This document shows, in pieces, positions 26,189 to 35,063 of a stretch of 46,011 nucleotides of DNA (positions are counted from its first letter, which is position 1; each line of letters begins with the position of its first letter). The stretch comes from JAISDD01 sp031553935. GTDB lineage: Bacteria > Bacillota > Syntrophomonadia > Syntrophomonadales > Syntrophomonadaceae. Where the stretch lies: the NCBI GenBank assembly GCA_031553935.1, contig JAVBKS010000033.1, forward strand, positions 1-46,011. Reading direction: 5' to 3'. The translations under genes and the position numbers were made by a program. The notes beneath the pieces were generated by a model. It was not told the origin of the DNA and made no database searches. It was given only the letters and a program-made list of their open reading frames with translations.

Positions 26189-26650
26189 TCATTTGCCCGT
26201 ATGACCAAATCCGCCTGCCCCACGCTGTGTCTCTTCCAAATCATCTACTTCGCATATAACAGCTCGTACTACAGGAGCAATGATCATCTGAGCAATTCGT
26301 TCTCCTCTTGTTAACCTATATGATTCTCTGCCGTGATTTATAACTATGACTTTTATCTCTCCCCTATAATCTGAGTCAATAGTTCCCGGAGAATTAAGCA
26401 AAGTAATTCCGTGATTAATAGCCAAACCACTGCGCGGACGCACTTGGGCTTCCAATTTTCTGGGCAAAGCTATGGCGATTCCAGTCGGAACGAGAACCCG
26501 GTCGCCTGCAGCTATTTCTATTTCATCATCAATAGCTGCATACAGGTCTAAACCAGCAGAACCTTCAGTCATGTATTTGGGTATGGGCAAATCAAATGAA
26601 TGAAGTCTTTTAATTAATAATTTGGCATGCATATCATCCTTTGCATCCAT
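26189..26650 (-). CDS. dut: dUTP diphosphatase
   Basis: 153 residues from the ATG at 26650, preceded by TTGGAG; a TTG five codons earlier is less likely. All five trimeric dUTPase motifs are present: GSAGLDLYAA, RPRSGLA, GTIDSDYRGEIKV, GERIAQMII and the C-terminal RGAGGFGHTG. The enzyme converts dUTP to dUMP and keeps uracil out of DNA. It starts 2 bp after the M16 peptidase gene. Confidence 0.96.
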   Translation of the reverse strand: MDAKDDMHAKLLIKRLHSFDLPIPKYMTEGSAGLDLYAAIDDEIEIAAGDRVLVPTGIAIALPRKLEAQVRPRSGLAINHGITLLNSPGTIDSDYRGEIKVIVINHGRESYRLTRGERIAQMIIAPVVRAVICEVDDLEETQRGAGGFGHTGK

Positions 26651-26652
26651 TA

Positions 26653-27927
26653 TTAATTTCTCCAATACTTTGCAAAGGAATTTTCAACCAAAGGCAAAAT
26701 ATGACTAGCTCCAATCGCTGCTAACGAGATTTTTTGATCACTCAAAAGTTCTTGGGCCAATTCTTGAACCATTTCCCTGTCTACCTTCATAATTTTTTCG
26801 ATAACATCGTCGACCGGAACCACTTTATCATACATAAGATAAGATTTTCCGATTCGATTCATGCGGTTTATAACGCTCTCCAGACTTAAATATGTGCTGG
26901 ATTTAATCAGATTTCTAGTTCTTTGCAGCTCATCTTCTGTAATTCCTTTGCTCACGAATGCAGAAAACTGCTCATGCAAAGCTTCAAAAAACTTGTCTAC
27001 TTTGTTAGGACTAGTACCGATAAATATTGAAAAAGCCCCCGTATCGCTATAACTGGAATGTGCTGAATAGACTGAATAGGCAAGGCCTAATTCTTCTCTG
27101 ATGTTTTGAAACAATCTAGAGCTCATACCTCCGCCTAAAATGCTATTTAAAACATTTAATGTATACCTTCTCTCGTCGTAGTACGAAACTCCAGTTACCC
27201 CTACACACAGTTGAACCTGTTCGATATCTTTGGCGACCGTATGAACGAAAGGAGTATAATCGATTCCCTTATTAGCTGCGGACTCCGGAGGACTCGTCCC
27301 CCTATGCTTAGCTATATTCCGGTTCAAATAATCCACTATTTCTTGTTCATCAGCATTGCCGGCAATCGCTATTATCATGTTTTCTGCAGTATAGTACTTC
27401 TTATAAAAGTCAAAAACACTATCCCGCTCAAAATCAGAAACCGAAGCTGTTGTCCCCAAGATCGGAGAGCCCATGGAATCGCTTTGCCAGAGCTTCTGAT
27501 TAAAGACATCATGTATGAGCTCATCAGGAGTATCTTCATACATGTTGATCTCTTCTAATACAACTTCTTTCTCTACCTGCATATCTTTGGAATCAAACTT
27601 GGCATCAAAAATCATATCAAATATAATATCAATGGCCTTGTAAATGTCTTCATCAAGAGTCCGGGCATAAACGCAAGTAAATTCTTTTGAGGTAAAAGCA
27701 TTCAACTGTCCGCCCATACGCTCGAAACTCTCAGCAATATCTCTCGAACTAAGTTTGCTTGTTCCCTTAAAAATCATATGTTCCACAAAGTGACTAACTC
27801 CCGCTAAAGATTTACTTTCATGGCGAGACCCAACTTTAACGAAAACTCCTAATGCTATTGATTTTAAATATGGAATTTTCTCTACGACTAAACGAGCTTG
27901 GTTGTCCAAAGTCCAACTGGTAATCAT
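26653..27927 (-). CDS. M16-family zinc peptidase (YmxG/MlpA-type)
   Basis: 424 residues from the ATG at 27927, which has GGAGG seven bases upstream; the open frame extends 22 codons further without such a site. The zinc site is HxxEH at H46-E49-H50 in SHFVEHMIFKGT, with the distal glutamate in VVLEEINMYEDTPDE. The second half contains the RxxY-type region near LGLAYSVYSAHSSYSDTGA. Bacillus YmxG (MlpA) lies in the same neighbourhood before ymxH. Likely cytoplasmic processing peptidase. Confidence 0.92.
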   Translation of the reverse strand: MITSWTLDNQARLVVEKIPYLKSIALGVFVKVGSRHESKSLAGVSHFVEHMIFKGTSKLSSRDIAESFERMGGQLNAFTSKEFTCVYARTLDEDIYKAIDIIFDMIFDAKFDSKDMQVEKEVVLEEINMYEDTPDELIHDVFNQKLWQSDSMGSPILGTTASVSDFERDSVFDFYKKYYTAENMIIAIAGNADEQEIVDYLNRNIAKHRGTSPPESAANKGIDYTPFVHTVAKDIEQVQLCVGVTGVSYYDERRYTLNVLNSILGGGMSSRLFQNIREELGLAYSVYSAHSSYSDTGAFSIFIGTSPNKVDKFFEALHEQFSAFVSKGITEDELQRTRNLIKSSTYLSLESVINRMNRIGKSYLMYDKVVPVDDVIEKIMKVDREMVQELAQELLSDQKISLAAIGASHILPLVENSFAKYWRN

Positions 27928-27976
27928 TGTCATTCCTCCACTTATAGCATCCCTATTAATTCTGTTGCAGCAATAT

Positions 27977-29104
27977 TTATTCCTCTTTTGCAAATAATTT
28001 TGCTAAGAAATCAAACCAATGAAAATGCTTTTCTTCTACTTTTTTGCCTGCAATAAGATCAATAGGCGCAATAAACTTCCCATAAGCATATACATTTATA
28101 GTTCCCAATTTTTGTCCAAATACAATGGGCGTTTCGATATTGTAATTGAAATCTACCACCTTACTGATTGCACCGGGAAGCAATCCCAGATACAGGTCGA
28201 GATCTCCTGCCGGATAGATAGGCAAATAAGCTTCTTCACCTGATGACAATAATACTTCTTTAAAAATCTCATTCTTGTCAATTATTTTTGCATTTTTAGT
28301 CTCTTTAAAACCATAGTCCAGGAGTTTTGCGCAATCGCCGGCACGATTATTCGAGTTTAGCACCACCGCAATTAATTGCCTGTCGCCGCGCAGTGCCGAA
28401 GCTACTAAACATGGTCCGGCAGCATTTGTTGTACCGGTTTTCACTCCATTTGCTCCCGGATAAGTACTTATTAGGCTATTGGTATTGTATATAGTCATGG
28501 GCTGTTTATAGGATGGATGATTAAAACTAGTCTGATTAATAGCAACTATTGAGCTAATAGTTGCTTGCTTAAGTGCATAATTACTAAAAAGCAATAAATC
28601 ATAAACTGAACTGTAATGATCAGGGTTAGGCAGTCCAGAGGCATTCTGAAATCTGGTATTTACTGCTCCCAAAGCAAATGCTTTTAGATTCATAAGATGA
28701 GCAAAAAAGAGTTCATCACCAGCAACATGCTCAGCTAAAACTACAGCAGCATCATTGGCTGAGCGGATAAGACTAACCTTTAACAAATCTTCTAATTTGA
28801 TTTGCTGACCGGCTTTGAGTCCAATTGTGTACGGAAGTGTCTTAGCTGCACCTTTGCTTACAACGGCAATTTCATCTAGATCACAGTATTCTGCGCTGAT
28901 AATCGCCGTCATGATTTTCGTTGTGCTTGCTATCGGCCTTCTAACGTCGATATTCTCTCCAGCTAAAACCTGATTGTTACCGGCATCTAATAAGCAATAA
29001 TACTTTGAACCCATTTTCATAGCACCGAAAGCTGCGCGATTCATTGTCAAAATACAGAATACTGACAACAGCAGTACTGAGAATATGCGTTTAGCATAAC
29101 TCAT
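27977..29104 (-). CDS. dacF: D-alanyl-D-alanine carboxypeptidase (DacF-like, penicillin-binding protein)
   Basis: 375 residues. A signal peptide occupies about residues 1-28. The S11 peptidase motifs are STTK at S60-K63, SAN at 115-117 and KTG at 222-224. A C-terminal PBP5-like domain follows. It trims the terminal D-Ala from peptidoglycan pentapeptides; DacF acts in spore cortex formation in Bacillus. Its ATG overlaps the stop of the deacetylase gene (ATGA), so the two are translationally coupled. Confidence 0.93.
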   Translation of the reverse strand: MSYAKRIFSVLLLSVFCILTMNRAAFGAMKMGSKYYCLLDAGNNQVLAGENIDVRRPIASTTKIMTAIISAEYCDLDEIAVVSKGAAKTLPYTIGLKAGQQIKLEDLLKVSLIRSANDAAVVLAEHVAGDELFFAHLMNLKAFALGAVNTRFQNASGLPNPDHYSSVYDLLLFSNYALKQATISSIVAINQTSFNHPSYKQPMTIYNTNSLISTYPGANGVKTGTTNAAGPCLVASALRGDRQLIAVVLNSNNRAGDCAKLLDYGFKETKNAKIIDKNEIFKEVLLSSGEEAYLPIYPAGDLDLYLGLLPGAISKVVDFNYNIETPIVFGQKLGTINVYAYGKFIAPIDLIAGKKVEEKHFHWFDFLAKLFAKEE

Positions 29105-29823
29105 GGCGCTACTCCAACAGGGGCTATTATGTTTTCAATTTTCACCATTTTATACCCTTGCTCATTGATACTCTTAAGCAAAGTTGGCAACGATTTAACC
29201 GTCGGTTCAGTGGGATGCATCAAGATGATGGCATCATTGTGGAGTTGGTTGACTACTCGTTTTACAATGGTTTCCGGGTTAGGCTTCTGCCAATCAATGG
29301 TATCAATGCTCCACATGATCAAATCATAATTTATGCTGTCTACCGCTGACATTATTTTCTTGTTCTGCTCACCATAGGGCGAAGCAAAATAGCGAGTTTC
29401 ATGCCCAGTTATATCCTTGATTATTTTTTCTGCCTTCTTTATTTGCTCTTTAATGTCACTATCTGATAAATTAGCAAAGTGAACATGTTTGTAGCCATGG
29501 TTTTGCAGGCTGTGACCAGATGCAGCAATAAGCTTAACCAGCTCTTGGTTTTTTTCCGCCCATACGCCGGTAACGAAGAAAGTTACTTCTGCTTGGTTTT
29601 TTTTGAATTCCTCCAACATTGCCGGAATATACTCTTCTCCCCAATCAACATTTACCTCAATTGCCACTGCCTTTTCTCCTGAATTACCTTGGAAAATTGG
29701 GCTCCTGGAGGTAGCAGCCGAACTGGTAAAGTCATAGAAAAGCATCAGCAAAAGCAAAAATAACCCGATTGAACAGCAAGTAATGAGCAATATACTTTTC
29801 TTAGTGAACATAAAAACTCTCAT
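29101..29823 (-). CDS. polysaccharide-deacetylase-like protein (YlxY type)
   Basis: 240 residues with an N-terminal membrane anchor (about 9-31). NodB-homology segments are visible: VNVDWGEEYIPAMLEEFKKN, AEVTFFVTG, GHSLQNHGYKH, YFASPYG and ILMHPTE. The first motif has VDWG where active deacetylases have FDDG, so the metal-binding Asp pair is incomplete, as in the YlxY lineage. Catalysis is uncertain. It lies between the VanW gene (4-bp overlap) and dacF (4-bp overlap), in the sporulation-related run. Confidence 0.85.
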   Translation of the reverse strand: MRVFMFTKKSILLITCCSIGLFLLLLMLFYDFTSSAATSRSPIFQGNSGEKAVAIEVNVDWGEEYIPAMLEEFKKNQAEVTFFVTGVWAEKNQELVKLIAASGHSLQNHGYKHVHFANLSDSDIKEQIKKAEKIIKDITGHETRYFASPYGEQNKKIMSAVDSINYDLIMWSIDTIDWQKPNPETIVKRVVNQLHNDAIILMHPTEPTVKSLPTLLKSINEQGYKMVKIENIIAPVGVAP

Positions 29824-30596
29824 GTTTTATCCCCCTTGCCGATTATTTCTACTAGTAAACTTCCTTTGTTCATGCTCGCTTTTATAATTATCGGACCCTT
29901 AGTATTATTGGCAAACCTCATGTCCATGGAGCCATAATTTACAGCGGCATCTTGGCCTTCGGGAACATAATGCACCGGCCTGCTGTGAGGATGTCTTTCT
30001 AAAACCGTCAATTTGGCTAGCATGACTGCATTATATAAAGTCGATGCAGTTTGACAAACACCCCCGCCGAAATCTATTTCCATTTCTCCGCCAATAATTA
30101 CTGGAGCCGGTTTGAAGCCTCGCTCTAGAGTTCTGGGACCTACAGTTTTATTAAAGGAAAAAACTTCACCTGGCCAGAGCAAAGTATTGTTGATACTGAT
30201 GATTGCAAGTTCAATATTATTAATTCTCTGAGATGTCCCCCTTACATATGTTCGAAACGAACTTAAAACCTGCTTGGAATCAATTATTTCTTTATCTGCA
30301 TGTACGGGTTTTATATAGTCAAGCTTAATCTCAACCAGTTGATTCTTTTCTGCGTTTTGAATTCCGTCCAGAGTCTTTTCGATATCCACAAAATAGCCGT
30401 TTTGGCCCGGAATAACAGTACCTTTCGTTTTATCCAAAGATGGTTCAATTGGAGAACGTTGCGTCTTTAAAGCCAGTTCCTGGACGATTAGGCGCACCTC
30501 ATGCAGATAAAGCTTACCCACATCATGTCCGCCTATTTGCACCCCTTCCTTAACACCGTAGACTCCTCTTTGAGCATTATCCAACCAGGAAGCCAA
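29820..30596 (-). CDS. VanW-family protein
   Basis: 258 residues counted from a TTG at 30596, the first usable start codon in frame. VanW-family motifs are GEVFSFNKTVGPRTLERGF, GGGVCQTASTLYNAVM, ERHPHSRPVHYVPEG and AVNYGSMDMRF; the upstream part resembles a PG4/YoaR-like domain. Upstream in frame lies a signal-peptide-like segment (RFFVISFYSPVIIALCIG) with no ATG, GTG or TTG before a TAA at 30678-30680. The family is named from vancomycin-resistance clusters but is common in Clostridia, and its function in the cell wall is unknown. No VanA/B/R/S genes are near. Confidence 0.85.
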   Translation of the reverse strand: MASWLDNAQRGVYGVKEGVQIGGHDVGKLYLHEVRLIVQELALKTQRSPIEPSLDKTKGTVIPGQNGYFVDIEKTLDGIQNAEKNQLVEIKLDYIKPVHADKEIIDSKQVLSSFRTYVRGTSQRINNIELAIISINNTLLWPGEVFSFNKTVGPRTLERGFKPAPVIIGGEMEIDFGGGVCQTASTLYNAVMLAKLTVLERHPHSRPVHYVPEGQDAAVNYGSMDMRFANNTKGPIIIKASMNKGSLLVEIIGKGDKT

Positions 30597-30825
30597 GGCC
30601 GAGAGGCTAATCCCGATACAAAGGGCGATGATTACAGGGCTATAAAAGCTTATTACAAAAAATCTATTCTTAAATAATTACTTCATCTCCTTTGCCGCAT
30701 ATATTCAATTGATATTCAGCTTGAAGAAATTCTATTCTAAGTGTCTATCATGAAAAGTTATCTTCATTTATAGCCGCCAAGATAGTAGGTATTATTGGCA
30801 AAGTTAATGATAGATTTAATAAAAG

Positions 30826-30883
30826 AATATACAAAAACACTAATGGGGGAACGATCGTCCCCCCATTAGTGTTTTTGTATATT
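30826..30883 (-). terminator. strong hairpin terminator after the racemase-like gene
   Basis: Perfect 24-bp arms at 30826-30849 and 30860-30883 flank a 10-base loop that is itself partly palindromic. It begins 2 bp after the TAG of the racemase-like gene and is followed on the - strand by TTTT-containing sequence. The 3' arm contains CCATTAGTGTTTTT, also found in the leader at 35065-35078. Confidence 0.8.
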
Positions 30884-30885
30884 GG

Positions 30886-32064
30886 CTAAATGATTTTTTC
30901 TTTAATTAAAGCATCAATATCAGATTCAGAATATCCAAGTGCCTTCACTACCTCAGCAGTATGTTCTCCAAGATCTGGCGGCATGCTTCTCATCCCGACA
31001 TTATAATCAGAAAATTTTGCCGGGAAAGACATTTGCGTTATTTTACCTTCTACCGGATGATCGACTTGATACCAAAGTTGCCGACTTTTGATATGGGGAT
31101 CATCTAATGCTTCTTCATAGTTTTTGACCAAAGTGACACAAACATCATAGTTTTCAAATATTTCCAACCATTCATCATGGTTCTTGCTTTTCATGATATT
31201 CGCAACTTCGGACCTCATTTCCTCTTGTCTTTGTTCATCAGCATAGATATCCTTCACGAATGCGTCATCGCAGCCGATCGCTTTACAAAACTCTTCCCAG
31301 AACTTTTCTTCCCCATTACCGCAAGCTAAATAGCGATTGTCTTTGGTTAGATAAAGATCATAACATGCAAAATATCCTGATAAGGTTTCATTAGACATTT
31401 TGGGATTAATTCCATCTACAATATATTTAGGCATGCTAATGACTTGAAAAGGGGCTGCACAGTCTGCAATAGAAATATCAATATATTGGCCATTGCCATT
31501 ACGTTCCTTACCCATCAAAGCACCCAAAATAGATACTGCTGCACTATATGAACCCGCAACATCAGAAAAGGGCGTTGTGGGAATCACTGGTTGGCCCTCT
31601 TTAGTTCCAATAGTGCTGAGTATGCCGGTTATACTCAAATAATTAACATCATGACCCGGCAAATCCTTATTCGGGCTTGTCTGTCCATAACCAGTTATTG
31701 AGCAATAAACGATATCCGGCTTAATTGCTTTAATATCCTCATATCCTAATCCTAATTTGCTCATAACATTTGGCCTAAAAGCTTCGATTATCACATCTGC
31801 GTTTTTGGCAAGTCCTTTGAAAATTTCTTTTCCTCTCTCGTCACGAAGATTAAGTCTAATACTTTTCTTGTTTCGATTTAATGTATAGAAATAGCAGCAC
31901 TGCTCCTTTATTGTGGGAGGAAACCAGCGGCAATAATCGCCACCCATATGATCTTCGATTTTAATAACCTCTGCTCCAAGATCAGCTAAAAACTGAGAGC
32001 AAAGCGGTCCAGGGACTAATCTTGATAAATCAAGAACCTTAATCCCGTCTAATGGCAATTTCAT
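30886..32064 (-). CDS. CaiB/BaiF-fold protein, probable alpha-methylacyl-CoA racemase
   Basis: 392 residues from the ATG at 32064 (AGGAGA upstream; an in-frame TTG 3 codons earlier is less likely). It has the family III CoA-transferase fold: LDLSRLVPGPLCSQFLADLG and EVIKIE. The pair H138-D139 in LPGHDVNYLSITG, D168 in PFSDVAGSY (30 residues after H138) and E252 in CGNGEEKFW line up with the H126, D156 and E241 residues of Mycobacterium MCR, and GHD-NY is the racemase pattern. So it probably inverts the 2-methyl centre of branched acyl-CoAs. A class III CoA-transferase using D139 is the alternative. It ends the ACAD-SDR-SDR operon. Confidence 0.75.
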   Translation of the reverse strand: MKLPLDGIKVLDLSRLVPGPLCSQFLADLGAEVIKIEDHMGGDYCRWFPPTIKEQCCYFYTLNRNKKSIRLNLRDERGKEIFKGLAKNADVIIEAFRPNVMSKLGLGYEDIKAIKPDIVYCSITGYGQTSPNKDLPGHDVNYLSITGILSTIGTKEGQPVIPTTPFSDVAGSYSAAVSILGALMGKERNGNGQYIDISIADCAAPFQVISMPKYIVDGINPKMSNETLSGYFACYDLYLTKDNRYLACGNGEEKFWEEFCKAIGCDDAFVKDIYADEQRQEEMRSEVANIMKSKNHDEWLEIFENYDVCVTLVKNYEEALDDPHIKSRQLWYQVDHPVEGKITQMSFPAKFSDYNVGMRSMPPDLGEHTAEVVKALGYSESDIDALIKEKII

Positions 32065-32127
32065 AGAATTCAATCTCCTATATAAACTATTAATGAATCA
32101 AAATAATGAACTTAATCAACAATTCGA

Positions 32128-32871
32128 TTATGCAGTATATCCTCCATCTACCATGAGAACAGTTCCGGTAATAAAAGATGATTTATCACTCGCCAAGAAT
32201 AGGATCGCATCAGCTACCTCCTGTGGAGTTCCATGCCTTCCCATTGGATGCAATGCTCTGCTGCGATTAAGATGCTCAGGATCCTGCACAATCTGTAGCA
32301 TTATTGGTGTTTCTATAGTACTTGGGCACACACAATTCACCCGGATACCTGATTCGGCGTAAGCCAGGGCGAATGTTTGGGTCATCATTTTGACCGCGCC
32401 TTTTGATGCCGCATATGCCAACACATTTGGCCTACCAGCAACGCTGACAAGAGAGCCGGTGTTAACGATAACTCCTTTATTTTCTTGCTTTAACATCTGA
32501 ATCACAGCTTGTTTATTGCAAAAAAATGTACCCTTAAGATTCGTGCCGATTACTTTGTCGAAGTCCTCTTCTGTATGATCAATTGGGGTTTTATATGGCG
32601 CTATACCAGCGTTGGCGCACATAATATCTAAGGTGCCATATTTTTTTATAGTCTCTTGAACTAAATTAATAACTTGGTCTTCTTTGGAAATGTCAGTGTT
32701 GACGAAAATAGTATCAAACCCTTGCGCATTGAGCCTTTCTGAGACATTTTTACCGAGATCATTGAAATCAGCAATAACAACTTTTGCTCCTTCTTTAGCA
32801 AAAGACTCACAAGTCGTTTCTCCAATACCCATTGCACCACCGGTAACTACAACTACTTTATCCTTAAACAT
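32128..32871 (-). CDS. FabG-like short-chain dehydrogenase/reductase
   Basis: 247 residues: TGGAMGIG at about 10-17, VVIADFN (acidic residue for NAD(H)), CANAG, Ser in VNTGS, YAASK and the ending MVDGGYTA. GGGGGT precedes the ATG. It follows the similar SDR at 33022 and precedes the racemase-like gene. The four FabG-like SDRs of this window form two adjacent pairs, each after an acyl-CoA dehydrogenase, so they may act on two stereoisomers or two chain positions; that is inference. Confidence 0.85.
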   Translation of the reverse strand: MFKDKVVVVTGGAMGIGETTCESFAKEGAKVVIADFNDLGKNVSERLNAQGFDTIFVNTDISKEDQVINLVQETIKKYGTLDIMCANAGIAPYKTPIDHTEEDFDKVIGTNLKGTFFCNKQAVIQMLKQENKGVIVNTGSLVSVAGRPNVLAYAASKGAVKMMTQTFALAYAESGIRVNCVCPSTIETPIMLQIVQDPEHLNRSRALHPMGRHGTPQEVADAILFLASDKSSFITGTVLMVDGGYTA

Positions 32872-33021
32872 TTTTGTTACCCCCTAATAATTATTCACTG
32901 CTAATTCGGTTTAGATTAACTTGTCTTAGATAAATCCTTATGAATAGAAATGTTCTATTATTTAAAGCCACCCTTTAATCGCGAATATCGGGAATGAAAA
33001 ATGCGATATCCAAAAGGATAT

Positions 33022-33774
33022 TTATTGAGCTGTATAGCCACCGTCCACGAAAATCGTTGTACCCGTGATAAATGATGCTTCATCGCTAGCCAAAAATAGA
33101 ATGGCATTAGCAACTTCTTGAGCCTGTCCAAGCCTGCCAATAGGGTGCAAATCTATTGCCATTTGCTTATGCTCAGGACTTTGCAATACTATTTTCATTA
33201 AGGGAGTTTCGATTACACCCGGGCAAACCGCATTGCAGCGAATACCTTCTGCTGCGTGAGCTAAAGCAAATGATTTAGTAATTATTTTCACTGCACCTTT
33301 TGAAGCCGCATATCCTGCCGAGTTTGCTCTTCCAACCAAACTGAACATCGATGCCGTATTAACTATAGCTCCTGGAGTTCCCTGTTTTTGCATTTGCATC
33401 ACGGCATATTTGTCACAGTAATAGGCGCCGTAGGTGTTAATCGAAAAAATATGCTCGAGATCATCTTTATCATGATCAATAGTTGCCTTGTAAGGTGATA
33501 TTCCTGCATTAGCACACATGACATCTAACTTGCCATATTTCGAAACTGTAGAATTAACTAGATTCTTTACTTCATCTTCACTAGCGACATTAGTTTTAAC
33601 GAACATAGTATCATAGCCAAGTGAATTAAGTTTATCCGATACTTCTTTGCCCATCTCATTAATATCAGCTATTACAACTTTCGCTCCTTCTTTAGCAAAA
33701 GATTCGCAGGTTGCCTCCCCGATTCCCATTGCGCCGCCCGTTACAATAACTACTTTGTCTTGGAATCTATTCAC
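33022..33774 (-). CDS. FabG-like short-chain dehydrogenase/reductase
   Basis: 250 residues from a GTG start at 33774, chosen because GGAGG lies 8 bp upstream and because VNRFQDKVVIVTGG matches the length of its paralogues; the frame extends 11 codons further. Motifs are TGGAMGIG (12-19), D37 in ADIN, CANAG, S142, Y155 and K159 in YAASK, and ending FVDGGYTAQ. It lies about 100 bp after the acyl-CoA dehydrogenase at 33878 and before another SDR. Likely NAD-dependent hydroxyacyl-CoA or alcohol dehydrogenase. Confidence 0.85.
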   Translation of the reverse strand: MNRFQDKVVIVTGGAMGIGEATCESFAKEGAKVVIADINEMGKEVSDKLNSLGYDTMFVKTNVASEDEVKNLVNSTVSKYGKLDVMCANAGISPYKATIDHDKDDLEHIFSINTYGAYYCDKYAVMQMQKQGTPGAIVNTASMFSLVGRANSAGYAASKGAVKIITKSFALAHAAEGIRCNAVCPGVIETPLMKIVLQSPEHKQMAIDLHPIGRLGQAQEVANAILFLASDEASFITGTTIFVDGGYTAQ

Positions 33775-33877
33775 TATTGACACCTCCAAATTTAATTGTC
33801 TGATCACTTACAGATGAAGATCTATATTTGGTCCAAAAAACTCGAAAAAATCACAAATAGAATAAGTACACCCTCGC

Positions 33878-35020
33878 TTATAGGCCTAACTCTTTAGCAA
33901 TAATTACTTTCATAATTTCTGAGGTTCCGGCAAATATGGAATGGGCTCTAGAATCGACAAATTGGCGGGAAATATCATATTCTGTGCAGTAGCCGTAACC
34001 GCCGAATAATTGCAGGCATCTCGAGGCTACTCTGAAGTTCATTTCGCAAACCCATAGTTTTGCCATGCTGACCTCTTTGACAACATTTTCAGCATTCATA
34101 TGAGCCAGCACTAGCTTTTCCATCATGGCTCTAGCTAACTCGATTTCAGTTGCAACCTCAGCGAGCACGAATTGCGTATTCTGAAATTTACTAAGTTTCT
34201 TGCCAAATAATTGTCTCTGATCTACATATTCTAAGGTTAGATTCAGAGAACGCTGAGCCATCGAAAGCGCTGAAAGTGAAACAACTAATCTTTCTTGCTG
34301 CAGTTTCTGCATCAGATATACAAATCCAGCTCCCTCTTTTCCTAAAATATTGCCTGCTGGAATTCGACAGTCCTCGAAGAATAATTCAGCGGTATCACCT
34401 GTATGCTGACCAATTTTGTGAATTCGGTTGCCACGAGTGAATCCCGGGGTATCTCTTTCAACTACGAAAAGGCTAATTCCTTGATGCCCAGTAGACGAGT
34501 CAGTTTTGGCAGCTAGTATTATCAAATCAGCTAGTGTTCCATTACTTATGAAGGTCTTGGAGCCATTTATTATATAGCTGTCCCCATCCTTAACCGCCTT
34601 AGTCCTGATTGCCATTAGATCCGAGCCGGCTCCCGGTTCTGTCATCGCAACAGCTGTAATCGCGTCACCACTAGTACATAATGGAAGCCACTTCTCTTTT
34701 TGCTCTTCATTGGCATATGCGTCTAAATATGGAACGATAATAGCACTATGGGTTGGCACAGGAACTGCATTTATTCCTTTTATGGTCATTTCATCATTCA
34801 AAATATATTCATAAAGAAAATCAGCATTTGCGCCACCATATTTTTCGTCTACCCAGGTACATAACCAGCCATTGTCGCCCATTTTCTTAAATATTTCCCT
34901 CGGATACCCACCTTCTTCTTCCCATTTGGCATAATTGGGAACCAGCTCTTTTTCAATAAAACTTGCTAAGGCTTTTCTGTACATTTCATGTTCAGCAGTG
35001 AATGGTAATAAACTCTTCAT
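33878..35020 (-). CDS. acyl-CoA dehydrogenase, long-chain/isovaleryl-type active site
   Basis: 380 residues, flavin-dependent. Motifs are VAMTEPGAGSDL (about 124-135), INGSKTFISN and GYGYCTEYDISRQF. The C-terminal position of the usual catalytic Glu is A364 (FAGTSEIMK), while E243 in QQERL is the candidate base as in isovaleryl-CoA and long-chain enzymes. With the racemase-like gene in the same operon, a branched acyl-CoA such as isovaleryl or a 2-methylacyl compound is plausible. GGAGGG precedes the ATG, and a structured leader lies 45-115 bp upstream. Confidence 0.93.
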   Translation of the reverse strand: MKSLLPFTAEHEMYRKALASFIEKELVPNYAKWEEEGGYPREIFKKMGDNGWLCTWVDEKYGGANADFLYEYILNDEMTIKGINAVPVPTHSAIIVPYLDAYANEEQKEKWLPLCTSGDAITAVAMTEPGAGSDLMAIRTKAVKDGDSYIINGSKTFISNGTLADLIILAAKTDSSTGHQGISLFVVERDTPGFTRGNRIHKIGQHTGDTAELFFEDCRIPAGNILGKEGAGFVYLMQKLQQERLVVSLSALSMAQRSLNLTLEYVDQRQLFGKKLSKFQNTQFVLAEVATEIELARAMMEKLVLAHMNAENVVKEVSMAKLWVCEMNFRVASRCLQLFGGYGYCTEYDISRQFVDSRAHSIFAGTSEIMKVIIAKELGL

Positions 35021-35063
35021 TATGCAAATACCCTCCTAAATAATCAGTACCTCAAGACATATG

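Noticed and set aside
29820..30596. Vancomycin-resistance gene
   Set aside because: The VanW family is widespread in Clostridia without resistance, and no VanA, VanH, VanX, VanR or VanS gene is present.
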